Under the pieces are notes generated by a model. The model was not told the origin of the DNA and did no database searches. It saw only the letters and a list, made by a program, of their open reading frames with translations. Of a stretch of 64,000 nt of DNA, positions 25,091 through 33,319 are shown in pieces (within the stretch, counting starts at the first letter, position 1; every line of letters begins with the position of its first letter). The position numbers were made by a program, and so were the translations under genes. Source of the DNA: Phycisphaerales bacterium (GTDB lineage: Bacteria > Planctomycetota > Phycisphaerae > Phycisphaerales > UBA1924). The DNA lies in assembly GCA_020847535.1 (NCBI GenBank), contig JADLBU010000084.1:1-64000 (forward strand), written 5' to 3'.

Positions 25091-26245
25091 CTAGCTCGCG
25101 CGGGTAAGAGCCGGGTTCCCTGCGGCTTGAGAGAAGATGTTCCCCAGCGCATCTCTGAGTGTGCGGATCGCCGCCAGGTACTCGGCGATCGGTAGACGCT
25201 CATCTGGCGTGTGGTCCATGGCGCTGTCACCGGGACCGTAGGCGAGCATGGGGCAGCGCCAGCTGCGGCCTACCACGTTCATGTCGCTGGTGCCGGTTTT
25301 GAGGAGAAGCCTCGGGCGGTGGCCGCCGCTTCGGATCGCCGAGGTCAGGGCCTGGGCGAGCCAAGACCTGCCATCGCTCGCGTAGGCGAACTCGTGACCG
25401 GAGAACTCGAAGGTGTCGCCGGATCCGGCATCGGAAGCAGCGTGCGTGCCGCCAGTTCGCGCTGCGGACCAGGCGGCTCGCAGATCTGCTTCGAGGGTGT
25501 GCGGATCAAGACCCGGCGGCAGGCGGAAGCCGATCTGGAGGTTCGCCGTGTCGTGCAGGCCATCGGAGGTAGTCGAGAAGCGGCGGAGCCTGGCCTGGAT
25601 GCGATCGAAGATGCGAAGGGCATCGGGGGCGTCGCGAGAGGCGAGTTCGCGGGCGATCTGCCAGAGCTCGACACCGATCTCGGCGGCGGTGGGCTCGGGA
25701 CCCGCGGAGTGGGATGAGGTGGTGCTGATGCGGGCATCGAGGAGGAGCCGGCCCTTGTATCCGATCGTGATCGCCGTCGATCCGCTGGGCTCTCCGATGA
25801 TGCAGGCGGCGGGGTTGTAGCGGGTCTCGGCGAGACGGGCGCCGCGGGAGGAAGCGGCTTCTTCTTCGGTGGCGCCGATGACGATCAGGCGGATGCCGGG
25901 GGGGATCTGAAGACCGCATGCCGCGGCGGCGAACGTGGCGAGCGATCCCTTGGCATCGACCGAGCCGCGGCCCCAGAGCTCTCCGTTCTCGATGCGGATG
26001 GGGATGTGGCCGGGGACGGTGTCGATGTGGCCGAGGAGGACGATGTCTTGCATCGGTTCGCCGGCCGGTGGCGGTTCACCTGCGAGCGTTCCGACCACGC
26101 TGCCGGATTCATCGATGGATGCGGTGAAGCCGTGGATGCTCAGCCAGGAAGCCAGGTACCGGCTGGCGCGGGCTTCATCCCCCGAGAGGCTGGGGATCGC
26201 CACGAGGTCGTGCAGGAGCTGGATGGCATCTTGATCGGAGATCAT
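25091..26245 (-). CDS. lysK: LysK: [LysW]-lysine/ornithine hydrolase (M20 family)
   Basis: 384 aa M20-type zinc amidohydrolase. Metal ligands and catalytic residues seen: GHIDTVPG (His73, Asp75), GRGSVDAKGSLA (bridging Asp), GATEEEAASSRGAR (catalytic Glu plus ligand Glu), IIGEPSG (ligand Glu) and a late DHTPDERLPI His. Within M20 it fits the LysK/ArgE-like branch, and the neighbours make LysK the natural choice. It would release the finished lysine or ornithine from the C-terminal Glu of the LysW carrier. It is the last gene of lysW-lysX-lysY-lysZ-lysK; lysZ ends 30 bases upstream. ArgE (acetylornithine deacetylase) is the alternative, but less likely in this setting. Confidence 0.88.
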   Translation of the reverse strand: MISDQDAIQLLHDLVAIPSLSGDEARASRYLASWLSIHGFTASIDESGSVVGTLAGEPPPAGEPMQDIVLLGHIDTVPGHIPIRIENGELWGRGSVDAKGSLATFAAAACGLQIPPGIRLIVIGATEEEAASSRGARLAETRYNPAACIIGEPSGSTAITIGYKGRLLLDARISTTSSHSAGPEPTAAEIGVELWQIARELASRDAPDALRIFDRIQARLRRFSTTSDGLHDTANLQIGFRLPPGLDPHTLEADLRAAWSAARTGGTHAASDAGSGDTFEFSGHEFAYASDGRSWLAQALTSAIRSGGHRPRLLLKTGTSDMNVVGRSWRCPMLAYGPGDSAMDHTPDERLPIAEYLAAIRTLRDALGNIFSQAAGNPALTRAS

Positions 26246-26275
26246 CGCGGCAACGAGTGGACGACCGGCAGGATA

Positions 26276-27079
26276 TCAGGCAAAGACTGTGCCCTGGCCA
26301 GCGAGCGCACTGGTGATGGGCTCGGCAGCGCGGGCATCTCCGATGATCGCCCGCTGGACGCCGGCGAGCACCGCTTCGGAGGCGGCGAGCACCTTCTTCT
26401 TCATGCGCCCCTGGGCGAAGCCCTCCGCTCGCTGGAAATCGGTGCGCTTGATCTCGCGGATGAGGCTGGATTCATCGGGGAACTGGCGCAGCAGGCCGGG
26501 GACGTTGGAGAGGAGGAGAAGGGCCGAAGCGCCCACGGCCGATGCCGTGCTCGCGGCGGCGCGGTCGGCATCGACGTTCATGGGCTCCCCATCGGTGCTG
26601 ACCGCCGGGGGTGAAATGACGGGGATGAACCCGCCGGAAAGCAGCGTGTGGATGATCTGCGGGTTCACGGTGTCCACGGTTCCGCTGAAGTCATCCCGGA
26701 TGATGCGTGTGACACCGTTCTCGACCGCGCGGATCGCCGCCTTTCGCTGGCCGACCCAGAGGCGGCCATCCATCCCGGAGATGCCGACGGCGTTGATGCC
26801 CAGGCGCTGGAGGCGTTCGACGACCTGCTGGTTCAGGACACCGCGGCAGGCCATCTGGAAGATCTCGAGGGTGCGGCGATCCGTGCGGCGGCTGGTATGG
26901 CCGGAGGGAGAGGTGATGAAGACAGGCGGGCGGCCGAGCTGCTCTGAGAGGCGGGTGGTGGCATCCGAGCCGCCGTGGACGATGATGAGCTTCTCGCCGG
27001 TGCGGGAGAGCCTGGCGATGTCTTCACAGAAGGGGTCGAGGTTGATGCCGGCGCTTCCGCCGAGCTTGATGACGAGCAT
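26276..27079 (-). CDS. lysZ: LysZ: [LysW]-aminoadipate/glutamate kinase
   Basis: 267 aa from ATG 27079 (MLVIKLGGSAG), chosen because the amino acid kinase fold begins exactly there; a longer frame to 27112 adds an atypical tail. The family phosphate-binding motifs are KLGGS and VHGGSDATTRL, followed by GISGMDGRLW, NVDADRAAASTASAVGA and LLLLSNVPGLL. The PVFITSPSGHTSRRTDRRTL stretch in the substrate region resembles LysZ more than ordinary acetylglutamate kinase. It phosphorylates the side-chain carboxylate of LysW-bound alpha-aminoadipate or glutamate. It lies 57 bases behind lysY in the lysW operon. Confidence 0.9.
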   Translation of the reverse strand: MLVIKLGGSAGINLDPFCEDIARLSRTGEKLIIVHGGSDATTRLSEQLGRPPVFITSPSGHTSRRTDRRTLEIFQMACRGVLNQQVVERLQRLGINAVGISGMDGRLWVGQRKAAIRAVENGVTRIIRDDFSGTVDTVNPQIIHTLLSGGFIPVISPPAVSTDGEPMNVDADRAAASTASAVGASALLLLSNVPGLLRQFPDESSLIREIKRTDFQRAEGFAQGRMKKKVLAASEAVLAGVQRAIIGDARAAEPITSALAGQGTVFA

Positions 27080-27136
27080 GGGAAGGATCCAGTCTTTGAA
27101 CGCGCAGGTCACGGAGAACGCAGAAGGGGGCGGGGA

Positions 27137-28192
27137 TCAGTTGGGATGGAGGCCGGGGAAGGTCAGGCCGGCGGTCTCATCGAAGCCGGACATCAGGTTC
27201 ATGCACTGGATCGCCGAGCCGGCAGCGCCCTTCATGAGGTTGTCGAGGGCGCTGATGACGACCAGGCGATTGGTGTCGGGCTCGATCTCCCAGCCGACAT
27301 CGCAGTAGTTGCTGCCCGAGAGGATCTTGGGATCGGGGTAGCGGTGCAGGCCCTGGCGATCCTTGACGAGGCGGATGAAGGGTTCGGAGCCGTAGAGCTC
27401 CCGGTAGAGCTTCCAGACTTCGCGATCTTCGAGGTGGCGCTTGAGCATGACATGGGCGGTGCAGAGGACACCGCGGATGCGTTCAATGGATGTCACCGAC
27501 ATGTGGAGGCGGAAAGCGCGGTCTGAGTTCTCGTGAGGGCCCTCCATGAGCTGCTCGGTGATCTCGGCCTGGTGGCGATGACCGGCGGGTGCGAACGACC
27601 GGACAGCGCCGGCTCGCTCGGGGTGGTGGCTGGAGGCCGAGGATGAAGCGCCGCCCTCGGAGGAGCCGACCTTGAGATCGGCGATCACCGAGTCGATGAG
27701 GCCGGCGCGGGCGAGCGGTGCCAGGGCGAGATTGACGGCGGTGGCATTGCAGCCCACGCCGGATGCGAGCTTGGCATCCCGAAGGCGGGCTCGTTGGAAC
27801 TCGGGCAGCCCGTAGACGAAGCGATCAAGCCAGGCGGCGGCGGGGTGACTCTCGCCGTACCACTTGCGGTACAGCTCCGGAGAGCGGAGGCGGAAATCGG
27901 CGGAGAGATCGACGATCCGCGTGGCGAGCGCCGACCAGCGGTCGATCTGCTGAGATGCCTCGCCGTGGGGCATGCACAGGAAGAGGACATCGCTCGTCTG
28001 TGCCTGCTCGGGCGTGATGAACTGGAGCTTGGTGCGTCCGCGCAGGTTGGGATGCACCGAGTGGATGAACGCACCGGCCTGGCGTCGGCTGGTCATCTGA
28101 GTCAGTTCAATGTGCGGGTGCTCCAGGAGCAGGCGGGCGAGCTCACCGCCTGTATAGCCCGACCCCCCGATGATCGCCGCGGAGTGTCGCAT
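27137..28192 (-). CDS. lysY: LysY: [LysW]-aminoadipate/glutamate semialdehyde-forming reductase (ArgC-like)
   Basis: 351 aa NADPH-dependent semialdehyde dehydrogenase of the ArgC/LysY family. The N-terminal nucleotide fold starts AAIIGGSGYTGGELARLL; the catalytic Cys lies in LASGVGCNATAVNLAL; a substrate-binding His is in FAPAGHRHQAEI; the C-terminal signature is GAAGSAIQCMNLM. An insertion SSEGGASSSASSHHPE matches the flexible loop typical of this family. It reduces the acyl phosphate made by LysZ. Its ATG shares one base with the TGA of lysX (TGATG), so the two are translationally coupled. Confidence 0.9.
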   Translation of the reverse strand: MRHSAAIIGGSGYTGGELARLLLEHPHIELTQMTSRRQAGAFIHSVHPNLRGRTKLQFITPEQAQTSDVLFLCMPHGEASQQIDRWSALATRIVDLSADFRLRSPELYRKWYGESHPAAAWLDRFVYGLPEFQRARLRDAKLASGVGCNATAVNLALAPLARAGLIDSVIADLKVGSSEGGASSSASSHHPERAGAVRSFAPAGHRHQAEITEQLMEGPHENSDRAFRLHMSVTSIERIRGVLCTAHVMLKRHLEDREVWKLYRELYGSEPFIRLVKDRQGLHRYPDPKILSGSNYCDVGWEIEPDTNRLVVISALDNLMKGAAGSAIQCMNLMSGFDETAGLTFPGLHPN

Positions 28193-29124
28193 CAGGCGGC
28201 CCCCGTCGATGAAAGGGCATCAAATCCGGCAGCGCCCGGGCTCTGGCCGGTTCGCACCGTCACGCGCGGGACAGCCCCGCGCTGGGCGACTTCAACGACA
28301 TGGTCGATGATGCGGCCTGGGATGTCCACACCCGTGGGCTCGATGCTGTTGCGGAACTCCATCGTGTGGTTGACCTCGCTGACCAGGAGCCCGCGGCCAG
28401 GCGCTTCGAGCAGGTCGATCGCCAGCACCCCCCCACCGACGGCCTGCGATGCCGCCTGGCATATATCGCGGAGTTCACTGGTGATTTCGAGGGCAGCGGC
28501 ACGCCCTCCGCGAGCGGTATTGGTGATCCAGTGCTCGCTGCTGCGGAGGATCCCCGCGATCGCTTCGGTGCCGACCATGAAGACACGGATATCGCGGCCG
28601 GGCTTGTCGACATATTCCTGCACGTAGAAGATCGAGTGCTGGACGCTGCCCAGGGTGGCCTTGTGCTCGACGATCGCCTCGGCGGCATCCCGGTCATGCA
28701 CGCGGGCGAGCAGGCGGCCCCAGGAACCGACGGTGGGCTTGAGGACGGCGGGGTAGCCGATCTGTTCGATCGCCCGCATCGCCGATTCCGGGTCGGTGGC
28801 GATCCGCGTGCGCGGGGTGGGCACGCGGGCGGCGGCGAGCTTGAGAGAGGTCGTGAGCTTGTCCCCGCAGGTCTCGATGACCGCCGATGGGTTGATGCAG
28901 GGGATTCCAAAGGCTTCGAAGGCGCGGATCGCGGCGAGCGCTTCGGTCTGGCTGATGCAGCGCTCGAGCACCGCATCAAACCGCCGCCAGGGAGCGGGGT
29001 CGTGTATGTCGAAGATCGCCTCGCGGACATCGATGAGCTCGTTCTCGATATTGCGGGCGGCCAGGCGATCGAGCAGGAGTCGCTCTTCGACGCGGATGCG
29101 GGAGGCTAAGAGTCCGATTCTCAT
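28192..29124 (-). CDS. lysX: LysX: [LysW]-aminoadipate/glutamate ligase (ATP-grasp)
   Basis: 310 aa from ATG 29124 ([17 protein letters not shown]), the usual LysX length of about 280-310; upstream open frame is discarded. RimK-type ATP-grasp features are clear: [58 protein letters not shown] and [19 protein letters not shown]. It joins the alpha-amino group of aminoadipate or glutamate to the C-terminal Glu of LysW, protecting it for the following steps. Whether it prefers aminoadipate (lysine route), glutamate (ornithine route) or both cannot be decided by eye. No homocitrate or homoaconitase genes are in the window. Confidence 0.9.
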   Translation of the reverse strand: MRIGLLASRIRVEERLLLDRLAARNIENELIDVREAIFDIHDPAPWRRFDAVLERCISQTEALAAIRAFEAFGIPCINPSAVIETCGDKLTTSLKLAAARVPTPRTRIATDPESAMRAIEQIGYPAVLKPTVGSWGRLLARVHDRDAAEAIVEHKATLGSVQHSIFYVQEYVDKPGRDIRVFMVGTEAIAGILRSSEHWITNTARGGRAAALEITSELRDICQAASQAVGGGVLAIDLLEAPGRGLLVSEVNHTMEFRNSIEPTGVDIPGRIIDHVVEVAQRGAVPRVTVRTGQSPGAAGFDALSSTGAA

Positions 29125-29234
29125 GAAGCGATCTTTCTTGCAGGCAGGCAGGATGGCAGGCTGACCGGTGTCGGGCCACGACAGGTCGGGAACGTGATCG
29201 GCGAAGATGTGCGTTGCGGCGGCGAAGGGCCGGC

Positions 29235-29438
29235 TTACTCGCCCCAGTCTTCCTGGACCTCGGGGGCCAGTTCGAGCGTGATCGGAGCCGTCTGGGTGAC
29301 TTCGAGTTCGGCGTTGCAATCGCCGCAGCGGACGACCTCGCCGCGGATCAGCGTGCGGGTGATCGCCACCGCGCCGGCGCACTCGGGGCATTCGCAGGTG
29401 GTCTGGCTGGAGGAAGTCGTGGAAGCGAGGTTCGACAT
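29235..29438 (-). CDS. lysW: LysW: amino-group carrier protein
   Basis: 67 aa acidic protein with a small zinc knuckle made of CPEC (17-20) and CGDC (38-41), and the diagnostic C-terminus EDWGE, whose last Glu carries the amino acid intermediates by an isopeptide bond. Only the LysW/ArgW family combines these two features. It is the first gene of the operon. A terminator-like hairpin ends 49 bases upstream of its ATG (29487-29517), leaving little space for a separate promoter. The ribosome site is weak (AGGA about 10 bases upstream). Confidence 0.95.
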   Translation of the reverse strand: MSNLASTTSSSQTTCECPECAGAVAITRTLIRGEVVRCGDCNAELEVTQTAPITLELAPEVQEDWGE

Positions 29439-29486
29439 GGGTTTGAATTCCTGAGAGGGTGAGGAGGTGAGAGAGTGAAGGTGACG

Positions 29487-29517
29487 AAAAAAAACCCGCC
29501 GAGGGTTACTCGGCGGG
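29487..29517 (-). terminator. strong intrinsic terminator, possibly an attenuator, in front of lysW
   Basis: On the minus strand a perfect 9-bp stem CCCGCCGAG/CTCGGCGGG with a 5-base loop is followed by eight T. It stands 30 bases after the stop of a Lys-rich 44-codon frame and only 49 bases before the lysW ATG. It may simply end the small gene's transcript, or attenuate transcription into the lysW operon. A CTCGGC (29566-29571, inside the small frame just after its Lys codons) can pair with GCCGAG of the 5' arm, but only over 6 bp. Confidence 0.85.
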
Positions 29518-29546
29518 CCTTGTACACGCGGGAATCTGAAGATCCG

Positions 29547-29681
29547 CTACGCGCTCAAAGGAACGGCCGAGACACCAGGCAGTTTGCCTTTTGCTTTGCC
29601 GGCTTTGAGGGCTTTGGCGAACACCACCACCGACGCATCAGCGCCGGGGAGCGATCCGTTCTGGAAAGCGTGGTTCGCCAT
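29547..29681 (-). CDS. small Lys/Ala-rich ORF in front of lysW
   Basis: 44 aa, ATG at 29681, TAG at 29547. The sequence begins MANHAFQNGSLPGADASVVV and continues FAKALKAGKAKGKLPG, with five lysines within 11 residues. No recognised family. The ribosome site is poor, so translation is uncertain. What supports it: the frame ends 30 bases before a textbook terminator, and it lies in the leader position of the lysine/arginine operon. It could be a small basic protein with its own terminator or a leader peptide sensing lysyl-tRNA. These readings cannot be separated from one sequence. Confidence 0.4.
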   Translation of the reverse strand: MANHAFQNGSLPGADASVVVFAKALKAGKAKGKLPGVSAVPLSA

Positions 29682-29852
29682 CGGAAAAGAAGCCTAGAAG
29701 GGCGGGCGGGGGCGATCAAGTTCGGGCCGGACAGGTGGGTGGAAGAGGGGGAAAGGCCCCGAACAAGGCCCGTGAGAAGAAGTGCTGAGTTCTGGGTGCT
29801 GAGTGCTGGATCGGAAGTCGTGGCCGTGCAATGACCCAGGACCAGAGGGCTT

Positions 29853-29942
29853 AGAGACTGTTTCAGAATCCTACCCGATCTCGTGGCACAGGCATCCTGC
29901 CTGTGTTCTACTGCTCTTCTACCTCATTCTGAAACAGTCTCT
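29853..29942 (-). mobile_element. 90-bp MITE-like element, copy 2
   Basis: Same length and structure as the element at 14114-14203, in opposite orientation: ends AGAGACTGTTTCAGAA, internal GGCACAGGCATCCTGCCTGTG palindrome. It sits 12 bases beyond the stop of the methyltransferase gene (minus strand). The remaining spacer between it and the 44-codon frame (29682-29852) contains only GTGCTGAG-like low-complexity text. Confidence 0.75.
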
Positions 29943-29954
29943 TAGGACCGCGGC

Positions 29955-30812
29955 CTATTTCCGCTCTGCAATCACATCGAACACCGGGGGCAGGAACATG
30001 AAGACATCTTCGTTTCTGCACGCATCCTGCCAGGTCGAGAAGAAGGCGGAGGCTTCCTCGGCGGTCAGGTAGCCGGTTTCCTGGAGGCGGGGGACGTACA
30101 CCGCCCAGAAGGAATCGGGCCAGTGCCAGATCTGCTCATTGGGGCGGGCGACCCGCTGGTTGACGGCGATGTGGGTGACTTCAAAGCCGTGGCGGCGGAG
30201 CATTCCGGGGATGCGGCCGACGATGTCGGGGTCTCCTCCGCGATCCCTGAAGCTCTTGCCGATCGCCCGGATGACGCGTGAGAATTCCTCTCGCTTGGGG
30301 GCGAGCGTCATGACCTCGTAATTGAAGTAATCCTGGATCGCGATCTTCCCGCCGGGCTTGATCACGCGCGAGAGGCCCTCGATCACCTTCTCGGGATCGG
30401 CCAGGAAGCACAGAACCCAGCGTGCGTAGGCGACATCGATCCGGCACTTCCAGTCGATCAGGAGCGATTCGATCTCGTGGACATCCCCGAGGATGCGCTC
30501 GAGGTTGTCCAGGCGCCGCGACTTGGCCTGGTCGCTGACCTGGTGGAGGTAGCCGGCCGATTCATCGATGCAGATGACCTTGCCCCTGCCGCCGACGATC
30601 TGGGCCAGGTCCATCGCCGCGTGACCGGGGCCCGAGCCGACATCCAGGACCGTCATGCCGGGGATGATGCCGACGCGTTCCCAGAGGGCGTGCGCGGAGG
30701 CCGACCAGAGCCGGTGCTGCACGCCCAGACGCACGGATTCATCGGCGTGGGTGCCGAGCACATACTCGCGCTCATCGGCAAGGTTGGGGCGAACGGCGGT
30801 CGCGTTGGACAT
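29955..30812 (-). CDS. class I SAM-dependent methyltransferase
   Basis: 285 aa from ATG 30812; a TTG three codons upstream is the only longer start. Rossmann motifs of the UbiE/class I type: TVLDVGSGPGHAAMDLA (motif I), KVICIDESAGYL (motif II), IDVAYARWVLCFL (motif IV) and VIKPGGKIAIQDYFNYE (post-motif). The C-terminal third (RLQETGYLTAEEASAFFSTW) is a helical extension seen in many small-molecule methyltransferases. The substrate is unknown. It is monocistronic on the minus strand; the MFS gene is divergent about 100 bases away. Confidence 0.85.
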   Translation of the reverse strand: MSNATAVRPNLADEREYVLGTHADESVRLGVQHRLWSASAHALWERVGIIPGMTVLDVGSGPGHAAMDLAQIVGGRGKVICIDESAGYLHQVSDQAKSRRLDNLERILGDVHEIESLLIDWKCRIDVAYARWVLCFLADPEKVIEGLSRVIKPGGKIAIQDYFNYEVMTLAPKREEFSRVIRAIGKSFRDRGGDPDIVGRIPGMLRRHGFEVTHIAVNQRVARPNEQIWHWPDSFWAVYVPRLQETGYLTAEEASAFFSTWQDACRNEDVFMFLPPVFDVIAERK

Positions 30813-30914
30813 GAGGGCCAATCGTAGGCGTTTGAGGAGTCCCCGCGGGCTGCGGAACCGCCCGTGAAAGGGCCGTGACGAGCCCCGATCGCGGGGTGGT
30901 TAGGATTGCCGCCG

Positions 30915-32348
30915 ATGAGAAGGGAGGGGAATAGCCACACGGGGACGATTGACGAGCCGACGCCGGCAGCGCCGCCGCGCGCCGCCAGGGCCGAGGCGGC
31001 GCGCGGGAACTCGTGGCTCGGTTACTTCTCATCCGACCGTTTCGCGCCGATGGCCCGGCCCAGCTACCGCATCGAGCTCTGGACGGTCGTGTTCTTCTCC
31101 ATGACACTGGCGGTTGTGGATAACGCGTTCATCAGCGTCTTTGTCAAGCAGACGTTCACTCCGATCGCCCCGCCCCGGTTGCTGACGTTCATCGTGGCGC
31201 TGGTGGGATCGGCATCCGAGCTTGCGAACATCCTGTCGTTCATGTGGGCGTCGATGAGCACGGGTGTGCGAAAGGTGCCGTTCGTCAACGGGCTGCAGCT
31301 CGCGGTGATCGTGCTGGTCGCGGGGCTGGCGCTGACACCCGAGACGCCCGCCGGGCTGATCTACCTGGCGATCGTGGTCATCTCGGCGCGGATCTGCTGG
31401 TCGGGGATCATCCTGCTGCGGCCGACGGTCTGGCGGGCCAACTACACCCGTGACCGCGCCTCGATCGTCGGACGCTTCTCATCGATCCAGCAGTTCATCG
31501 TCGCGGGGATGGGGCTGGGGCTTTGCCTCATGCTGGATTTCAACCGGGAGCTGTTCCGGTTCGCCGCGCCGATCGCCGCGGGGATGGGGCTGGTGGCGCT
31601 CTTGATCACTCGCCAGCTCCGGGTGCGGCGGGAGCGCTCCCTGCTGCGCGAGGAGCGGGACCCGGCGTTCGCACGGCGCATCGGCCGGCCGTGGCAGGGG
31701 CCGGGGATCGTGTGGCGCGTGCTGCGGCAGGATCGCCGCTTCGCGCAGTTCATGATCTGCATGTTCGTCCTGGGGTTCGGCAACCTGATGCTGCCGGCGA
31801 TCCTGGTCACAGTCCTGCGCGATCAGTTCCACTTCGGATACTTCGCCAGCGTGCTGATCGCCGCCGGAATCCCGTACTTCCTGATGCCGCTGGCGGTGCC
31901 GATGTGGGCGCGGCTCCTGGACCGCTCGCATGTCGTGCATTTCCGGTCGATCCATAGCTGGGCGTTCGTGCTGGCGACCGTGTTCTTCCTGGCGGCGGTG
32001 GCGCTGCACTCCCCGCCGTTGCTCGTGCTTGGATCGGTAGGTCTGGCGATCGCCTACGCGGGTGGGTCGATCGCGTGGAACCTGGGGCACGTGGATTTCT
32101 CCCCGCCCATGGAGACCTCGCAGTACATGGCGACCCACATCACGCTCAACGGTGTGCGGGGACTGGTGGCGCCATTGGTCTCGGCGGTGATGTACGAGCA
32201 GCTGCTCGCGTGGGAGTTCACGAGGCCACAGGCCGCATCGGTGGTGCTGGGGATCTCGCTGGCGCTGTCGATCGCCGGAGGCGCTGGGTTCATCTGGCTG
32301 CGGCACACGATGCAGAAAGACTTCAAGCAGATGCGGCGAACCGCGTGA
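30915..32348 (+). CDS. MFS-type membrane transporter
   Basis: 477 aa from ATG 30915 (a TTG nine bases upstream is possible). After a cytosolic N-terminus of about 45 residues the protein has roughly 11-12 membrane segments, for example VVFFSMTLAVVDNAFISVF, LLTFIVALVGSASELANIL, LQLAVIVLVAGLALT, LIYLAIVVISARICWSGIIL, FMICMFVLGFGNLMLPAI, YFASVLIAAGIPYFLMPLAV and WAFVLATVFFLAAVALH. Two halves are separated by a basic loop (RQLRVRRERSLLREERDPAF), as in major facilitator carriers. The substrate is not predictable. It is convergent with the next, minus-strand gene, whose stop is 13 bases away. Confidence 0.8.
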   Translation: MRREGNSHTGTIDEPTPAAPPRAARAEAARGNSWLGYFSSDRFAPMARPSYRIELWTVVFFSMTLAVVDNAFISVFVKQTFTPIAPPRLLTFIVALVGSASELANILSFMWASMSTGVRKVPFVNGLQLAVIVLVAGLALTPETPAGLIYLAIVVISARICWSGIILLRPTVWRANYTRDRASIVGRFSSIQQFIVAGMGLGLCLMLDFNRELFRFAAPIAAGMGLVALLITRQLRVRRERSLLREERDPAFARRIGRPWQGPGIVWRVLRQDRRFAQFMICMFVLGFGNLMLPAILVTVLRDQFHFGYFASVLIAAGIPYFLMPLAVPMWARLLDRSHVVHFRSIHSWAFVLATVFFLAAVALHSPPLLVLGSVGLAIAYAGGSIAWNLGHVDFSPPMETSQYMATHITLNGVRGLVAPLVSAVMYEQLLAWEFTRPQAASVVLGISLALSIAGGAGFIWLRHTMQKDFKQMRRTA

Positions 32349-32361
32349 TTGAGGCGAGGCG

Positions 32362-33204
32362 TCAGCCGGCCATCTTCTTGAGCTGCGCGGGAGATCCGGT
32401 GGCCAGGATCGACTTGAAGTGCTTGCGGAGGCGATCGTGGAGGTTCCAGTACATGACCAGGGCCAGCAGGGGGCCGAGCAGGAAGACAATCGCGCCGACG
32501 ATCGCGATCACGGGGAGCAGCCACATGTACAACTTGGTTCGCCCGATGATGTACGCATCGGGGATGCGTGAGGCGAGCCAGCGGGTGTAGCGGAGCACGC
32601 CGAATACCTGAACGAACCATGCCACCACGGCGGCAGCACCGGAGATCATCGTGATGATCCCGGCGATGCCGGACAGCGTGGTCCCGACCGCGGACTGAGT
32701 CACCAGCAGAAGCACGAGGTTCGTGGTCGCCGCGATCGCGTGGATGCCAACGGCGATGCGGACGACCGCGCGGGCGGAGTTGGGCTTCTCCGCTCCGACG
32801 AAGCCCGGATCTGGCGCGGTGTATCGCCAAACGCCATAGAGCAGCAGCAACGTCAGGCCCGTGTCGATCGCCTGGAGCAGGATGCCCATCCCCGCGCCAG
32901 GGTTTCCGCCGCCTGCCAACACCGCGATCGCAAACATGGCGATGAAGAGCAGGATCGTCCCGATGATGACGTTCAAAACGATGGACAGACCACCGCCCAC
33001 GGTGGCGAGGTATTCCTTGCCCGCGAACTGAAGGAGGATGCCCCGGAGCGAATCGGCGACCGGCTGGCCGCACTCGGGGCACGCACCCGACAGGGGCAGG
33101 CCGCGCAGGTTGTACGAGCACTTCGTGCAGGCGCGGTCGGAATCCACGAAACCGCCGGCCGGCTGGGTGAGTATCCCCGTCGATTGCTGATCCGACTGCG
33201 ACAT
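32362..33204 (-). CDS. zinc-ribbon membrane protein of unknown function
   Basis: 280 aa from ATG 33204. Near the N-terminus is a zinc ribbon of the form CTKCSYNLRGLPLSGACPEC followed by GQPV, common in planctomycete membrane proteins. Five or so hydrophobic segments follow (LSIVLNVIIGTILLFIAMFA, AIDTGLTLLLLYGVW, IAATTNLVLLLV, GAAAVVAWFVQVFGVLRY, LLPVIAIVGAIVFLLGPLLA), ending in a basic tail. No enzymatic motif is seen. The upstream open frame to 33315 crosses the Hsp20 terminator and is not part of the gene. Confidence 0.75.
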   Translation of the reverse strand: MSQSDQQSTGILTQPAGGFVDSDRACTKCSYNLRGLPLSGACPECGQPVADSLRGILLQFAGKEYLATVGGGLSIVLNVIIGTILLFIAMFAIAVLAGGGNPGAGMGILLQAIDTGLTLLLLYGVWRYTAPDPGFVGAEKPNSARAVVRIAVGIHAIAATTNLVLLLVTQSAVGTTLSGIAGIITMISGAAAVVAWFVQVFGVLRYTRWLASRIPDAYIIGRTKLYMWLLPVIAIVGAIVFLLGPLLALVMYWNLHDRLRKHFKSILATGSPAQLKKMAG

Positions 33205-33238
33205 GGGGGGGCATGATACTGAATCTGCCCGCGCGGTC

Positions 33239-33271
33239 AAAAACAAGCCGCCGCGCTTCACGCGCGGCGGC
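33239..33271 (-). terminator. terminator of the hsp20 gene
   Basis: A 10-bp GC stem (GCCGCCGCGC/GCGCGGCGGC) with a 5-base loop is followed on the minus strand by TTGTTTTT, 48 bases beyond the stop at 33320. Confidence 0.85.
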
Positions 33272-33319
33272 CCGGGGAGAGATGAGAATCCTGTGAAGAG
33301 CCGCTCGTGCGGCATTCGC

